Assembly (NCBI GenBank): GCA_943354605.1
Contig: CALRCK010000001.1
Location: 1-41,767, forward strand
DNA: 41,767 bases
Source: Candidatus Uhrbacteria bacterium
GTDB lineage: Bacteria > Patescibacteriota > Patescibacteriia > UBA9934
Direction: 5' to 3'
A program made the translations under genes and the position numbers. The notes under the pieces are model-generated. The model saw nothing but the letters and a program-made list of their open reading frames with translations. It ran no database searches and was not told where the DNA came from. This document shows, piece by piece, positions 11,059 through 18,307 of this stretch. Each line of letters opens with the position of its first letter. Position 1 is the stretch's first letter.

Positions 11059-11179
11059 AAAACTTACCCAAGTTATTCACCTGCGTTGTCGCCGCTGTGG
11101 TCCTCGCTCACCGTACATATGCAGTACGCCTCGCTTCGGTCCTCGCGGTTCCTAGCAGCTGAACAACTTAGTAAGTTTT
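11059..11179. repeat. Long imperfect hairpin, copy C, between epmA and efp
   Basis: This is a 121-bp imperfect inverted repeat. AAAACTTAC (11059-11067) pairs with GTAAGTTTT (11171-11179). The core is TCAC-CGTAC-ATATGCA-GTACG-CCTC. It fills essentially the whole gap between the epmA stop (11184) and efp start (11052). GGTCCTCG occurs on both sides of the core. Confidence 0.85.
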
Positions 11180-11183
11180 GAAA

Positions 11184-12155
11184 TTAATATCGAGTTGAAG
11201 GAGGGAACAAATGAATACTATCGATGTCGTTCGCACCGGCCAAAAGCATAACCAGCCGATCGACGCCCAGTGCATTGCCGCACGTGGGAGAACGCAAGGA
11301 TGGTAACGCGGCGAGCAAGCCTTCGTCAATTGGGAACACTTCTTTTTTCGCTAATCTTCGCTCCTCAGCCTCAAGGCCGAATCTGCGACGCTGTTCTGCG
11401 GCATCTGTAAGTTCTGTAAATCCGTTACACATCTCGAGCTCACCAACAAACGCTTCGAATCGTTCGGCGTAACGACCGTCTGGACTGACCTTCGACAACG
11501 ATGCGCACGGCACCGGATATTCGCAGAGCATAAATCGACCCCGCGTCACAATCGTCGGCCAAATGATAGCCTGGAATAATCGATCGATGATTTCGTGAAC
11601 CGGTTCATCGACCGCTGGATCGGCGACCTTGAATTTCGCGCACGCCTCGATTAATCGCTCGCGATCCTCGTCGTGCGGAACGAATCCGAAAACCTTTTCG
11701 AATTCGTCGACGTAACTGACGCGTGCCCATTCATCTGTTCGATCGAGCACCGCGTTGATCAACTCCCCCGTCTCCGTCATCAGGTCGCGATAGTCCTTTC
11801 CTTGGCGGTACCACTCCAACATCGTGAACTCGATGCTCCATCGCTGGCCTGGCATTTCGCGATCGCGGAATACGGGAGCAAGCGTGAAAATCTTTTCCAT
11901 TCCCCCACCAAGCAGCTTCTTCATGCTGTACTCCGGGCTGGTGATGAGCCCCATTCTCGTAGAATGCGCATTCGGTCCGTCGGTATGGACATCCACCGCG
12001 AGTGGAGAGAGATTCGGCTCCATTCCCGGCGACTTCACGACGATCGGTGTAACGACTTCCGTGTAGCCGCGCGATCGAAAAAACTCCCGAATACGATCGG
12101 TTGCCGTATTCCAAAGTTGCGCACGAAGTTCAAGGTCGGATTTGGAGAGAGACAT
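11184..12155 (-). CDS. epmA: EF-P--(R)-beta-lysine ligase-like protein (EpmA/GenX/PoxA family)
   Basis: This is a 323-aa paralogue of the class II lysyl-tRNA synthetase catalytic core without the anticodon-binding domain, as in EpmA (325 aa in E. coli). Diagnostic blocks are GLITSPEYSMKKLLGGG, VFRDREMPGQRWSIEFTMLE (motif 2 region), ELEMCNGFTELTDAAEQRRR and the C-terminal GNALGVDRLVMLLAG (motif 3). The start MSLSKSDLELR at 12155 matches the family N-terminus. An upstream in-frame extension to 12386 runs through a palindrome and a REP element and was rejected. EpmA ligates beta-lysine to EF-P and normally depends on the aminomutase EpmB, which is not in the window. A TATCAT -10-like box lies just upstream. 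Confidence 0.93.
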   Translation of the reverse strand: MSLSKSDLELRAQLWNTATDRIREFFRSRGYTEVVTPIVVKSPGMEPNLSPLAVDVHTDGPNAHSTRMGLITSPEYSMKKLLGGGMEKIFTLAPVFRDREMPGQRWSIEFTMLEWYRQGKDYRDLMTETGELINAVLDRTDEWARVSYVDEFEKVFGFVPHDEDRERLIEACAKFKVADPAVDEPVHEIIDRLFQAIIWPTIVTRGRFMLCEYPVPCASLSKVSPDGRYAERFEAFVGELEMCNGFTELTDAAEQRRRFGLEAEERRLAKKEVFPIDEGLLAALPSLRSPTCGNALGVDRLVMLLAGANDIDSIHLFPPSTRY

Positions 12156-12184
12156 ATTTAGAGATGATAGCGCAGTGAACGATT

Positions 12185-12310
12185 CAACGGGTGGCGCCGA
12201 GGGAGGTCCCCGTACGGAGCGCAACGAGCACAGAATACCGATGATAATTACCTCAAACTTTACGTGCGAGCCGAGCACCGTAACGGGGTCCGAGGCGACA
12301 GGACCCGTTG
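12185..12310. repeat. Long imperfect palindrome upstream of epmA (no GTAC-loop core)
   Basis: CAACGGGT (12185-12192) and ACCCGTTG (12303-12310) are exact complements. Further inside, CGAGCAC-type and GTGCGAG-type stretches pair imperfectly around an AT-rich centre (about 12230-12263). Size and position resemble the hairpin family, but the CGTAC-loop-GTACG centre is absent, so it may be a relative or unrelated. Confidence 0.55.
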
Positions 12311-12334
12311 ATGAGAGAATGAAGCCGCATTCAC

Positions 12335-12360
12335 TGGATCCCCGCCTACGCGAGGATGAC
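12335..12360. repeat. REP-like palindrome (GGATCCCCGCCTACGCG type)
   Basis: ATCC-CCGC-CTA-GCG-GGAT forms a small hairpin. The motif GGATCCCCGCCTACGCGAGG is nearly the same as a short palindrome I know as widespread in proteobacterial and other genomes. On the opposite strand it is read through by a spurious extension of epmA. A partial second copy (GGGATGACTGAATC) follows at 12371-12384. Confidence 0.6.
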
Positions 12361-12387
12361 TGAAAGTGCTGGGATGACTGAATCAAA

Positions 12388-12416
12388 CAAAAGAATGGCT
12401 CATCGCCACTCTTTTG
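12388..12416 (-). terminator. Terminator of the rpsF-ssb-rpsR operon
   Basis: On the minus strand AAAAGAGTGGC, loop GATGA, GCCATTCTTTT, followed by GTTTG. It lies just past the rpsR stop. Confidence 0.8.
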
Positions 12417-12423
12417 TAGAACA

Positions 12424-12651
12424 TTATACGATTACGAATGGAAGCAATGCGATAATGCGAGCACGCTTGATTTCGTTCGATACTTCGCGCTGGTGCTTTG
12501 CACACACGCCACTGCGCTTGCTTGCAACAATCTTTCCGAACGAGGAAAGGAAACGCTTCAAAACTTCCGTGTTCTTGTAATCAATCACGGTGTCGCGGTT
12601 CACGCAGAAGTAGCAGTAGCGCTCGGCTTTATTTGCGGTTTGGTTTGCCAT
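12424..12651 (-). CDS. rpsR: Small ribosomal subunit protein bS18
   Basis: This is a 75-aa ribosomal protein of the 30S platform that binds 16S rRNA with S6. It begins MANQTANKAERYCYFCVNRD; the CYFC pair plus Cys50 (SGVCAKHQ) suggests the zinc-binding form of S18. The conserved DYKNTEVLKRFLSSFGKI and RARIIALLPFV blocks are present. It lies 6 bp after the ssb stop and is the last gene of the rpsF-ssb-rpsR operon, followed by a terminator. Confidence 0.98.
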   Translation of the reverse strand: MANQTANKAERYCYFCVNRDTVIDYKNTEVLKRFLSSFGKIVASKRSGVCAKHQREVSNEIKRARIIALLPFVIV

Positions 12652-12657
12652 AGAGGT

Positions 12658-13116
12658 TTAAAATGGGATGTCTTCTAATTTGATTTCGTCGTCTGGGTTT
12701 GCGGCAGGTTCGTCGGCCATTGCTGCGGCACCCACGCTCATGGGAACGGCACCGGATTGAGCGCCACCAGCCATCGGGCTTCCACCACGATCGAGCATGA
12801 TCATGTTTTCGGCAACAATTTCGGTTCGGTATTTCTTTTGTCCGTCTTGCCCTTCCCAATCACGTGTTTGCATGCGGCCGTCGATGTAGACCTTTTTGCC
12901 TTTCACCAAGTACTGCGCACAAATCTCTCCCAACTTTCCCCACGCAACGATGTTGTGATAGTCCGGTTGATCCTTCTTTTGCCCACTCGCATCCGTATAG
13001 ACGCGGTTCGTGGCAACAGCGAAGGAACACACCGACTGCCCACTCGTCGTTTTGCGGAGCTCGGGATCTCGAGTGAGATTTCCGATGACCATGGCCTTAT
13101 TCAGGGAGTTTGCCAT
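12658..13116 (-). CDS. ssb: Single-stranded DNA-binding protein
   Basis: This 152-aa protein coats single-stranded DNA in replication and repair. An OB fold occupies residues about 1-108 (MANSLNKAMVIGNLTRDPEL, then PDYHNIVAWGKLGEICAQYL, KGKKVYIDGRMQTRDW). A Gly/Ala/Pro-rich flexible linker follows, and the C-terminal tip EIKLEDIPF docks partner proteins such as polymerases and RecO in other bacteria. The start is supported by the canonical N-terminus. It sits between rpsF and rpsR, an arrangement conserved in most bacteria. Confidence 0.98.
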   Translation of the reverse strand: MANSLNKAMVIGNLTRDPELRKTTSGQSVCSFAVATNRVYTDASGQKKDQPDYHNIVAWGKLGEICAQYLVKGKKVYIDGRMQTRDWEGQDGQKKYRTEIVAENMIMLDRGGSPMAGGAQSGAVPMSVGAAAMADEPAANPDDEIKLEDIPF

Positions 13117-13137
13117 AAGACGAAATCGATTCGAGAC

Positions 13138-13629
13138 TTAGATATTTTTCAGGATATCAGAATCGAGGATTTGGTCGAGCTTGTCGTTAAGCTCTGCCGT
13201 GGTGAGTTTTGCCTTCTCCGCAACCGCAGCTTCTGCTGGGCGCTCGGAACGGGTGCGAGGAGCGTCGTCGCGTTCTCCAGCGCGGCGACCTTCGGCGTTC
13301 AATGGCGGCTGGTACGACGTCATCTTGAACACGGTTGCTGGAATGCCTTCTGGGCGAACGATGATGATGTGGCGGAGCACGTCTTCGGACAATCGGAGGT
13401 CCTGATCGATCTTTGCAACCTTTTCCTGTGGAACTTCCGCGTAGGTGAGGATGTACGTTCCAAAACGCACTTTATCGATTGGGTACGCCAACTTGATTTT
13501 TCCCAAGTTCGTACTCTTCTTCACTTCTGCACCTGCGGCAGTGTAAATGCCTTCAATAGTCGTCACAACGCCTTCAATCTCAGAATCTGAGAACTTCGGC
13601 GGGATAATGGACATGATCTCGTAGATCAT
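13138..13629 (-). CDS. rpsF: Small ribosomal subunit protein bS6
   Basis: This is ribosomal protein S6, 163 aa from the ATG at 13629 (MIYEIMSIIPPKF); a longer in-frame start at 13653 would add eight atypical residues. The ferredoxin-like S6 fold spans residues about 1-100 (YEIMSIIPPKF, KLAYPIDKVRFGTYILTYAEV, LRLSEDVLRHIIIVRP). It is followed by a long charged C-terminal extension (GERDDAPRTRSERPAEAAV) ending in a predicted helix (LNDKLDQILDSDIL). That extension makes it longer than the usual 95-135 aa. It is the first gene of the rpsF-ssb-rpsR operon, with promoter and structured leader just upstream. Confidence 0.97.
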   Translation of the reverse strand: MIYEIMSIIPPKFSDSEIEGVVTTIEGIYTAAGAEVKKSTNLGKIKLAYPIDKVRFGTYILTYAEVPQEKVAKIDQDLRLSEDVLRHIIIVRPEGIPATVFKMTSYQPPLNAEGRRAGERDDAPRTRSERPAEAAVAEKAKLTTAELNDKLDQILDSDILKNI

Positions 13630-13641
13630 AGAATGTGCTCG

Positions 13642-13670
13642 GCCCGTAGACACGGGCGGCCCAGTGGGCC
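13642..13670 (-). promoter_or_regulatory. Structured rpsF leader, possible S6:S18 autoregulatory element
   Basis: Two adjacent GC-rich hairpins in the 5' leader: GCCCG/CGGGC (13642-13657) and GGCCC/GGGCC (13658-13670). They lie 13 nt before the rpsF start. S6:S18 complexes are known to bind leaders of this operon in several bacteria through a stem with a CCG-containing motif; GGGCCGAGCAC is present here. Assignment is tentative. Confidence 0.4.
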
Positions 13671-13692
13671 ATGGACAAGAATAAGTGCGAAG

Positions 13693-13721
13693 ACTGTAAC
13701 GGAGGAAACCCTTTACGTCAA
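13693..13721 (-). promoter_or_regulatory. Promoter of the rpsF-ssb-rpsR operon
   Basis: On the minus strand TTGACG, exactly 17 bp, then TACAGT. Its -35 overlaps by two bases the -35 of the divergent kinase promoter (13712-13740). Confidence 0.75.
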
Positions 13722-13740
13722 GGCAAAAAAGTGCTAATCT
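13712..13740 (+). promoter_or_regulatory. Promoter of the kinase gene
   Basis: TTTACG, a 17-bp spacer ending in GTGC, then TAATCT. A leader of about 117 nt follows, with an ATCCGG/CCGGAT hairpin (13836-13852) just before the GGAGGG ribosome-binding site. Confidence 0.7.
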
Positions 13741-13863
13741 CAGCCGTCCGCTGCGTTCGCTTCTTTCTCAACGAAAGCTGCTGATGCGCGGCGACCCGTT
13801 CATTCCCATCACCGTTTCATCACACCCGTATTCGCATCCGGCGACTCCGGATATGGAGGGCCC

Positions 13864-15588
13864 ATGGCCACCACCGAATCCCCCTACATCCCGATGTACC
13901 AGTCCGGCCACATGCTCGAGAACGGAAAGTACCTTCTCGAACGCATGCTCGGTCAGGGAACCTACGCGGAAGTCTGGCTGGCAACCGACACCGCCGACGG
14001 CAGCCACGTCGCGATCAAGATCAAGAAGTGGCAGCTCACCGCTGCCATCACCATTGGTCGCTTCGAAGACGAGAAAACCGCCGCAATGAAGCTCGGGAAG
14101 TGCCCGTACATCGTGGCGTCTCGCGGATTCCTTCGCTGGACGGAGGACAACCGCGAGATGCTCGCGATCGTATACGAGTACATCCAGGGCGGCGAAACCC
14201 TTCGGGATCGCGTGTTTGCGCAAAAGCCCTCCGAATACGAGGCACTTCGCGTGACGAGCGAGATTCTCCGGGGGCTTGCCGCGGCTCACGCCAAAGGCAT
14301 CATCCACCGCGACCTGAAGCCGGAGAACGTCCTCATGAATCCGGATTCGGACCCACCAACGGCGATGATCGGCGACTTCGGGGTCGCAGCCGTGTCCAAC
14401 CACGGAGGCGATCGCCGAACCCGAGCACAGACCCAGTTCGGCACCCCGCAGTTCACCGCGCCGGAACAGTGGTTCGATGTGCGGCTCGCCACGCCGCGGT
14501 CGGACCTCTTCTCTCTCGGGGTGATGATCTACGAATCCCTGTACGGGGAATCGCTCGCTGCCGACGGTGAAGTGAACCGTTGGATGGACGAAGAACGTCG
14601 GCAGACGTGGCTCGCCAATGCCAGCAACCCGCGCATCCGTGCCGTCATCGAACTCGCGACAATGAACGAGCTCGTGGAGGGCAAGGTGGTGGAGCGGCGA
14701 TTCTCGTCCGCGAGCATCATGCTCGTGGCCGTGGAGGCGATCATGGCGGAAATGTCGAAAGACGAACCGTCGTGGACGCTGCGAGAAGTTCCCGAACCGT
14801 CCGACGCGGCGAAGGGAGACATGGTTCCGCTGGGGGGAACCGCCGTGCCACCGGATTCAGAGCCCGAACCCGTCCGTCGCTACGGCACGTACATCGATCG
14901 GAGCGCTGTCGTGGCGCCGGCCGAAGATGATCCCGAACCGGAACCGCCCTCGCGGCGGGGATGGATCGGAATCGTGGCCGGAGTCGTCGGTCTGGTGGCG
15001 ATGGTGATCGCGGCGGTGGTGCTCTGGCCGAAGGGGCAACCCGACGCGCCGGAGCAGCAGGCCGAGGTGGTGGCGACGGTGGAAAAACCTGTTGCCGAAC
15101 CCCCGAAGCCTGAACCGCCGATGGAGGTGACACCGAAGGAAGAGCCGAAGCCCGAACCGCCGATCGTGACGCCGCCCCCCGCGGTGGATGTCGCGCCGGC
15201 GGTGAAGGTAGAGGCGACGCCGAAGGTCGATCCGAAACCGGCGGTGAAGCCCATCGCGAAGCCGAAGCCGGAAACGGCCAAGGTGACGACGGTATCGGCG
15301 ACGATCGTGACCCACCCGGCAACGGCGAAGGTCGGTGATCGCATCGAGATCGTGGCGAAGGTTGCGATTCCCGACGGGGCAACGGTGAAGTCGGTGAAGC
15401 TCTACTACAAGGGCGACACCGGTGCATACCAGAACCTCGCAGCGATACTCGACGGAGCCACGGCGAAGGCAACGATTCCGATCAACATCGGGCTCGGTAC
15501 GGCAGTGACGTACTACATCGACATCCGGCTGGAGGGCGACGGCAGCCCGCACAAGAGCGCGGTGACCACGACAACCATCGCGCAGTGA
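13864..15588 (+). CDS. Transmembrane Hanks-type serine/threonine protein kinase
   Basis: This is a 574-aa membrane kinase. The cytoplasmic kinase domain (about residues 23-300) has a glycine loop GQGTYAEVW (30-38), Lys52 in VAIK, catalytic HRDLKPEN (148-155), DFG (171-173) and APE (199-201). All catalytic residues are present, so it should be active. One TM segment (about 366-389) leads to an outer part with a long Pro/Glu/Lys/Val linker (about 390-480) and a C-terminal beta-sandwich-like domain (KVGDRIEIVAKVAIPDGATV). That outer domain differs from PASTA repeats, so it may sense another ligand. The start is set by GGAGGG 4 nt upstream. It has high GC and is a stand-alone gene. Its promoter overlaps that of the rpsF operon. 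Targets are unknown. Confidence 0.93.
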   Translation: MATTESPYIPMYQSGHMLENGKYLLERMLGQGTYAEVWLATDTADGSHVAIKIKKWQLTAAITIGRFEDEKTAAMKLGKCPYIVASRGFLRWTEDNREMLAIVYEYIQGGETLRDRVFAQKPSEYEALRVTSEILRGLAAAHAKGIIHRDLKPENVLMNPDSDPPTAMIGDFGVAAVSNHGGDRRTRAQTQFGTPQFTAPEQWFDVRLATPRSDLFSLGVMIYESLYGESLAADGEVNRWMDEERRQTWLANASNPRIRAVIELATMNELVEGKVVERRFSSASIMLVAVEAIMAEMSKDEPSWTLREVPEPSDAAKGDMVPLGGTAVPPDSEPEPVRRYGTYIDRSAVVAPAEDDPEPEPPSRRGWIGIVAGVVGLVAMVIAAVVLWPKGQPDAPEQQAEVVATVEKPVAEPPKPEPPMEVTPKEEPKPEPPIVTPPPAVDVAPAVKVEATPKVDPKPAVKPIAKPKPETAKVTTVSATIVTHPATAKVGDRIEIVAKVAIPDGATVKSVKLYYKGDTGAYQNLAAILDGATAKATIPINIGLGTAVTYYIDIRLEGDGSPHKSAVTTTTIAQ

Positions 15589-15596
15589 CGCAGGAC

Positions 15597-15638
15597 GGGG
15601 CGGTTCGGAAGCAATTCCGGGCCGCCCTCGCGTTTTCT
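15597..15638 (+). terminator. Terminator of the kinase gene
   Basis: GGGCGG-TT-CGGAA...TTCCG-GG-CCGCCC stem (15598-15627), followed by TCGCGTTTTCT. Confidence 0.8.
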
Positions 15639-15639
15639 A

Positions 15640-15764
15640 AAGAATTGTTTTATTTTGCCCACTTTCGGCTTACTTCTTCGCAAACTCGCTCACCGTACCA
15701 AGGAGTACGCCTCGCGAGCTTTGCTCGGCGCGCACCGAAATTGGTCTAAAATAAAACAATTCTT
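15640..15764. repeat. Long imperfect hairpin, copy D
   Basis: This 125-bp inverted repeat is the clearest copy. The outer 17 bp, AAGAATTGTTTTATTTT (15640-15656), are exactly complementary to the right end (15748-15764). The core is TCAC-CGTAC-CAAGGA-GTACG-CCTC, flanked by CGCAAA-CTCGC on the left and GCGAG-C-TTTGC on the right. It lies between the kinase terminator and the 15806 gene. Confidence 0.9.
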
Positions 15765-15805
15765 CTCTTTCAACTTTTCAATACTTCCTCTACACTTCGC
15801 GCAAT

Positions 15806-16987
15806 ATGCAAACCTTCGCCATTCTTGGAAGCCATCCAACACTCTCGCTTGCCGAGCTTGCCGTCGTCACTGGCCAGAAACCAACCCAAACCGTTGGCGA
15901 CGTTGCGATCTTCGACGACATGAATGAGAATCTTGAGGCGCTCAACACAAAACTTGGCGGCATTCAAAAAATTGGCGTCATCATTGGCTCTGTGCCAACC
16001 TGGAACCATGCCGACCTTGCCGAGTTCCTCGTCAACGATCTTCTTTCCGAATCTCCTCAAGGCAAAATCCACTTTGGCACCAGCGTCTACAATCTCGGCA
16101 ACAACAGCGGCACCGAAAATGCTCGTCGTAACGCATCGAAGCTCGGCATGGAAATCAAGTCCGAACTCCAGAAGGCGGATCACTCAGCGCGCTACGTCAT
16201 TTCTTCCTCACCGACTCTTTCATCGGTCGTCGTCACGAAAAATCACCTTCTCGAACGCGGCGCGGAATATTGTTTCTTCGTCGGCGCAGCAGAAATCCTC
16301 ATCGGCAAAACCGTTGGTGTGCAAGATGTGGATGCTTGGGCTGGTCGCGATTTTGGCCGCCCACGCCGCAATGCAAAGCAAGGTATGCTCCCCCCAAAGC
16401 TTGCCCGCATGATGGTGAATCTTTCTAGCGCTGATGTGTCGTCGTCAACCGTGATGGATCCATTTTGCGGATCGGGAACCATTCTCATGGAAGCCGCACT
16501 CCTTGGCGCGCAATCGTTAGTTGGCAGCGACATCAACGCCGAAGCAGTCGCCGACACCAAAGAAAACTTGGAATGGGTGCGCAATCAAGGAATGCCAATG
16601 CCGCCGTACACGCTGTATCCAAACTCGGCGCAAACTGTCAGTCCAAATCTGAAGCCTGGTTCGATCGATGCGATTGTGACGGAAACGTATCTCGGTCGTC
16701 CACGGAAAGGAGCTGAAACACACCGCGAAGTCGACGACGCTGTTTCCTACGTTGCAAACCTGTACCGCGAAGCATTCTCCGCCCTGGCTCCAAGCCTCCG
16801 CTCTGGCGCCTCACTCCTCATCGCCGCTCCAGTGCACACATTTGAAGGCAAAGACATCGCGTTCGACGCACGCACCATTCTCGAACCCCTTGGCTACACC
16901 CACTCCCCACTTCCCTACGAACCCGTCATCTATCGTCACGAAGGCCAACTCGTCGGCCGGAGAATGTGGCGGTTCACTAAAAACTAG
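15806..16987 (+). CDS. Trm11/TrmG10-like RNA N2-guanine methyltransferase family protein with atypical motif IV
   Basis: This 393-aa protein has a THUMP-like N-terminal half (residues about 1-170) and a Rossmann methyltransferase half. Motif I is DPFCGSGT (218-225), preceded by the family block RDFGRPRRNAKQGMLPPKLA. These place it among tRNA guanine-N2 methyltransferases of the Trm11/TrmG10 type, which use S-adenosylmethionine. Motif IV, normally D/N-PPYG, reads TETYLG here (about 293-297), so the usual Asp/Asn-Pro-Pro-Tyr is absent; substrate or activity may differ. The ATG start gives MQTFAILGSHPTLS, typical of the family. It is preceded by hairpin copy D and followed by a terminator. Codon use is like housekeeping genes, unlike its high-GC neighbours. 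Confidence 0.82.
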   Translation: MQTFAILGSHPTLSLAELAVVTGQKPTQTVGDVAIFDDMNENLEALNTKLGGIQKIGVIIGSVPTWNHADLAEFLVNDLLSESPQGKIHFGTSVYNLGNNSGTENARRNASKLGMEIKSELQKADHSARYVISSSPTLSSVVVTKNHLLERGAEYCFFVGAAEILIGKTVGVQDVDAWAGRDFGRPRRNAKQGMLPPKLARMMVNLSSADVSSSTVMDPFCGSGTILMEAALLGAQSLVGSDINAEAVADTKENLEWVRNQGMPMPPYTLYPNSAQTVSPNLKPGSIDAIVTETYLGRPRKGAETHREVDDAVSYVANLYREAFSALAPSLRSGASLLIAAPVHTFEGKDIAFDARTILEPLGYTHSPLPYEPVIYRHEGQLVGRRMWRFTKN

Positions 16988-16996
16988 TCGAATCTC

Positions 16997-17024
16997 AAAA
17001 GCGAGCCGATTTGGCTCGTTTTTG
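16997..17024 (+). terminator. Terminator of the 15806 gene
   Basis: CGAGCC (17002-17007) and GGCTCG (17013-17018) flanked by AAAA and TTTTT. Confidence 0.8.
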
Positions 17025-17035
17025 GTTGATCGGTC

Positions 17036-17064
17036 TTGAAAAAAGCCCAATTTTGTGCTATGAT
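17036..17064 (+). promoter_or_regulatory. Promoter of the 17100 lipoprotein gene
   Basis: TTGAAA, a 17-bp spacer ending in TTTTGTGC, then TATGAT. It closely resembles the promoter at 21286 (same -35, spacer length, TTTTGTGC and -10 type). Confidence 0.85.
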
Positions 17065-17099
17065 TTCTTAGGTAACTTCACCCCGTTCCCGAGGCTGCT

Positions 17100-17612
17100 G
17101 TGTTCAAAACTGCTGTGTTCTGCCTCTCCGCCCTTCTCATCTCTCTTACCGGCTGCGCCGGCGCCGAAGCCCACATCCAGGGCCGCGCCTGCTCGATTCC
17201 CGCCACTCCGATCTCGGCCCCCGAACCGATCGCGGAAGCGCCGGCGGCTAAACCGAAGCCGGTCGTCGCAAACGCCACGTCGGCTGTCACGGCAAAAACC
17301 CCGAAGCTCAGGAAGACGATGACTCTCGAAGTCAGCGGCTACACGAGCGAAGTGGCGCAAACCGACAGCCGGCCGTGCGAAGCCGCGGATCAGACCGACA
17401 TCTGTCGCCGCAAGGCCGCAGGCGAACTGATCTGCGCGAGCAACGTCTTCCCGCTCGGATCGCGAATCCACGTGGAAGGTCTCGGCACCTGTGTCGTCGC
17501 TGATCGAATGAACTCGCGGTACAAGGCCAACGTGGACTGGTACTTCGCCGACAAGCGCCTCGCGCGCAAGATCGGTCGCAAGAATCGCACGGTCACCGTC
17601 GTGTCCCGCTAA
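17100..17612 (+). CDS. Lipoprotein with 3D (Asp-Asp-Asp) domain, probable cell-wall-active protein
   Basis: This is a 170-aa exported lipoprotein. The lipobox LTGC gives lipid attachment at Cys19 after a hydrophobic signal (MFKTAVFCLSALLIS). A Pro/Ala-rich linker (about 30-70) leads to a 3D domain (about 75-168), the double-psi barrel family of MltA- and YuiC-like lytic transglycosylases. The domain has YTS..., Asp89, VADR (Asp135) and VDWYF (Asp146), matching the three conserved aspartates. Extra cysteines (93, 102, 112, 131) could form disulfides outside the cell. The start is GTG with GAGG 6 nt upstream. The gene is high-GC, with its own promoter and terminator. A role in peptidoglycan cleavage or remodelling is inferred from the family. 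Confidence 0.85.
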   Translation: MFKTAVFCLSALLISLTGCAGAEAHIQGRACSIPATPISAPEPIAEAPAAKPKPVVANATSAVTAKTPKLRKTMTLEVSGYTSEVAQTDSRPCEAADQTDICRRKAAGELICASNVFPLGSRIHVEGLGTCVVADRMNSRYKANVDWYFADKRLARKIGRKNRTVTVVSR

Positions 17613-17614
17613 CG

Positions 17615-17653
17615 CAACGCCCCGCAGACTCTTCCGAGAGTCGCGGGGCGTTG
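17615..17653 (+). terminator. Terminator of the 3D lipoprotein gene
   Basis: CAACGCCCCGC pairs with GCGGGGCGTTG, with an inner GACTCT/AGAGTC stem. A near-identical stem CAACGCCCCG/CGGGGCGTTG occurs at 18308-18347. Confidence 0.8.
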
Positions 17654-17684
17654 ATCGTTGTGTATTGAACAGCAAAAAACGAAA

Positions 17685-18014
17685 CTAGTCATCAAAACCG
17701 AGAAGCTCATGTAATCGCGCGTGAACTTCTTTTCGATATCGAGGCTCCAACGTTCCAAGCTTCCCAATTGCACACTTCGTGTCTAACGTTGAAAGTTTTG
17801 TGAGACAAAGAACAGAATCGATGCGTAACCCATTTTCCTTCGACTGCGAAACCGACACATCGTGCATCGATCTTCGAAAAAGATTGCTCGTAAGAAAGGC
17901 GATAATCATGTCGCCGCGCTTCTCGCTCACAAATAATACGAGTGCGGGGCGTACTTTTTGCCCTGAAAGATCGGAAAATGGAAATGGTGTTAGGATAATA
18001 TCCCATCTACGCAT
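17685..18014 (-). CDS. MazF/PemK-family toxin (endoribonuclease)
   Basis: This 109-aa protein has the PemK/MazF fold start typical of the family: RRWDIILTPFPFSDLSGQKVRPALVL. It is followed by a beta strand and IAFLTSN, and LRIDSVLCLTKLSTLD with the conserved Ser/Thr-containing strand. MazF toxins cut mRNA at short sequences. The start overlaps the antitoxin stop by 8 bp, so translation is coupled and the antitoxin is made first. The length and motifs are intact, so the toxin is probably functional. The sequence is AT-richer than the high-GC genes either side. Confidence 0.9.
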   Translation of the reverse strand: MRRWDIILTPFPFSDLSGQKVRPALVLFVSEKRGDMIIAFLTSNLFRRSMHDVSVSQSKENGLRIDSVLCLTKLSTLDTKCAIGKLGTLEPRYRKEVHARLHELLGFDD

Positions 18015-18258
18015 ATACCTCTTTCACATCATCCCTCGAATACAAATCTGGCTCGTCCTTTAAAAAATCGAAACTTGATGAGTTCGCGTTGATATTCGTA
18101 ATGTCGCTCACACTTGGGTTGTAGTGCTCCGGAAATTTAATAATGATCGCGTCGTGGCGGTTATGCCGACCAATCACAAAAATCTCGTTTGAATGATTCA
18201 CCTCGTCGAGAATATGTTTGATGTTTTTTCGCGCAACCGTTGCGCTAACAATCTTCAT
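18007..18258 (-). CDS. Phd/YefM-type antitoxin
   Basis: This 83-aa protein is encoded directly upstream of the MazF-like toxin. It begins MKIVSATVARKNIKHILDEV and continues NEIFVIGRHNRHDAIIIKFP, which resembles the N-terminal DNA-binding fold of Phd/YefM antitoxins. The disordered, acidic C-terminus (FDFLKDEPDLYSRDDVKEVY) would bind the toxin. The pairing of a Phd-like antitoxin with a MazF/PemK toxin is a known hybrid arrangement. The operator-like repeat at 18260 suggests autoregulation. Confidence 0.8.
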   Translation of the reverse strand: MKIVSATVARKNIKHILDEVNHSNEIFVIGRHNRHDAIIIKFPEHYNPSVSDITNINANSSSFDFLKDEPDLYSRDDVKEVYA

Positions 18259-18259
18259 A

Positions 18260-18295
18260 TGTACAAAATGTACAAAATTTTCATAAAACGGTCAA
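18260..18295 (-). promoter_or_regulatory. Toxin-antitoxin promoter with paired TGTACA operator
   Basis: On the minus strand TTGACC, 17 bp, TACATT. Two palindromic TGTACA hexamers (18260-18265 and 18269-18274) overlap the -10 and lie just before the antitoxin ATG, as expected for an autoregulatory site. Confidence 0.75.
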
Positions 18296-18307
18296 GGCCA
18301 CAAAACA

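Noticed and set aside
12156-12386. In-frame N-terminal extension of epmA
   Set aside because: It runs through a palindrome and a REP element; the family N-terminus starts at MSLSKSD.
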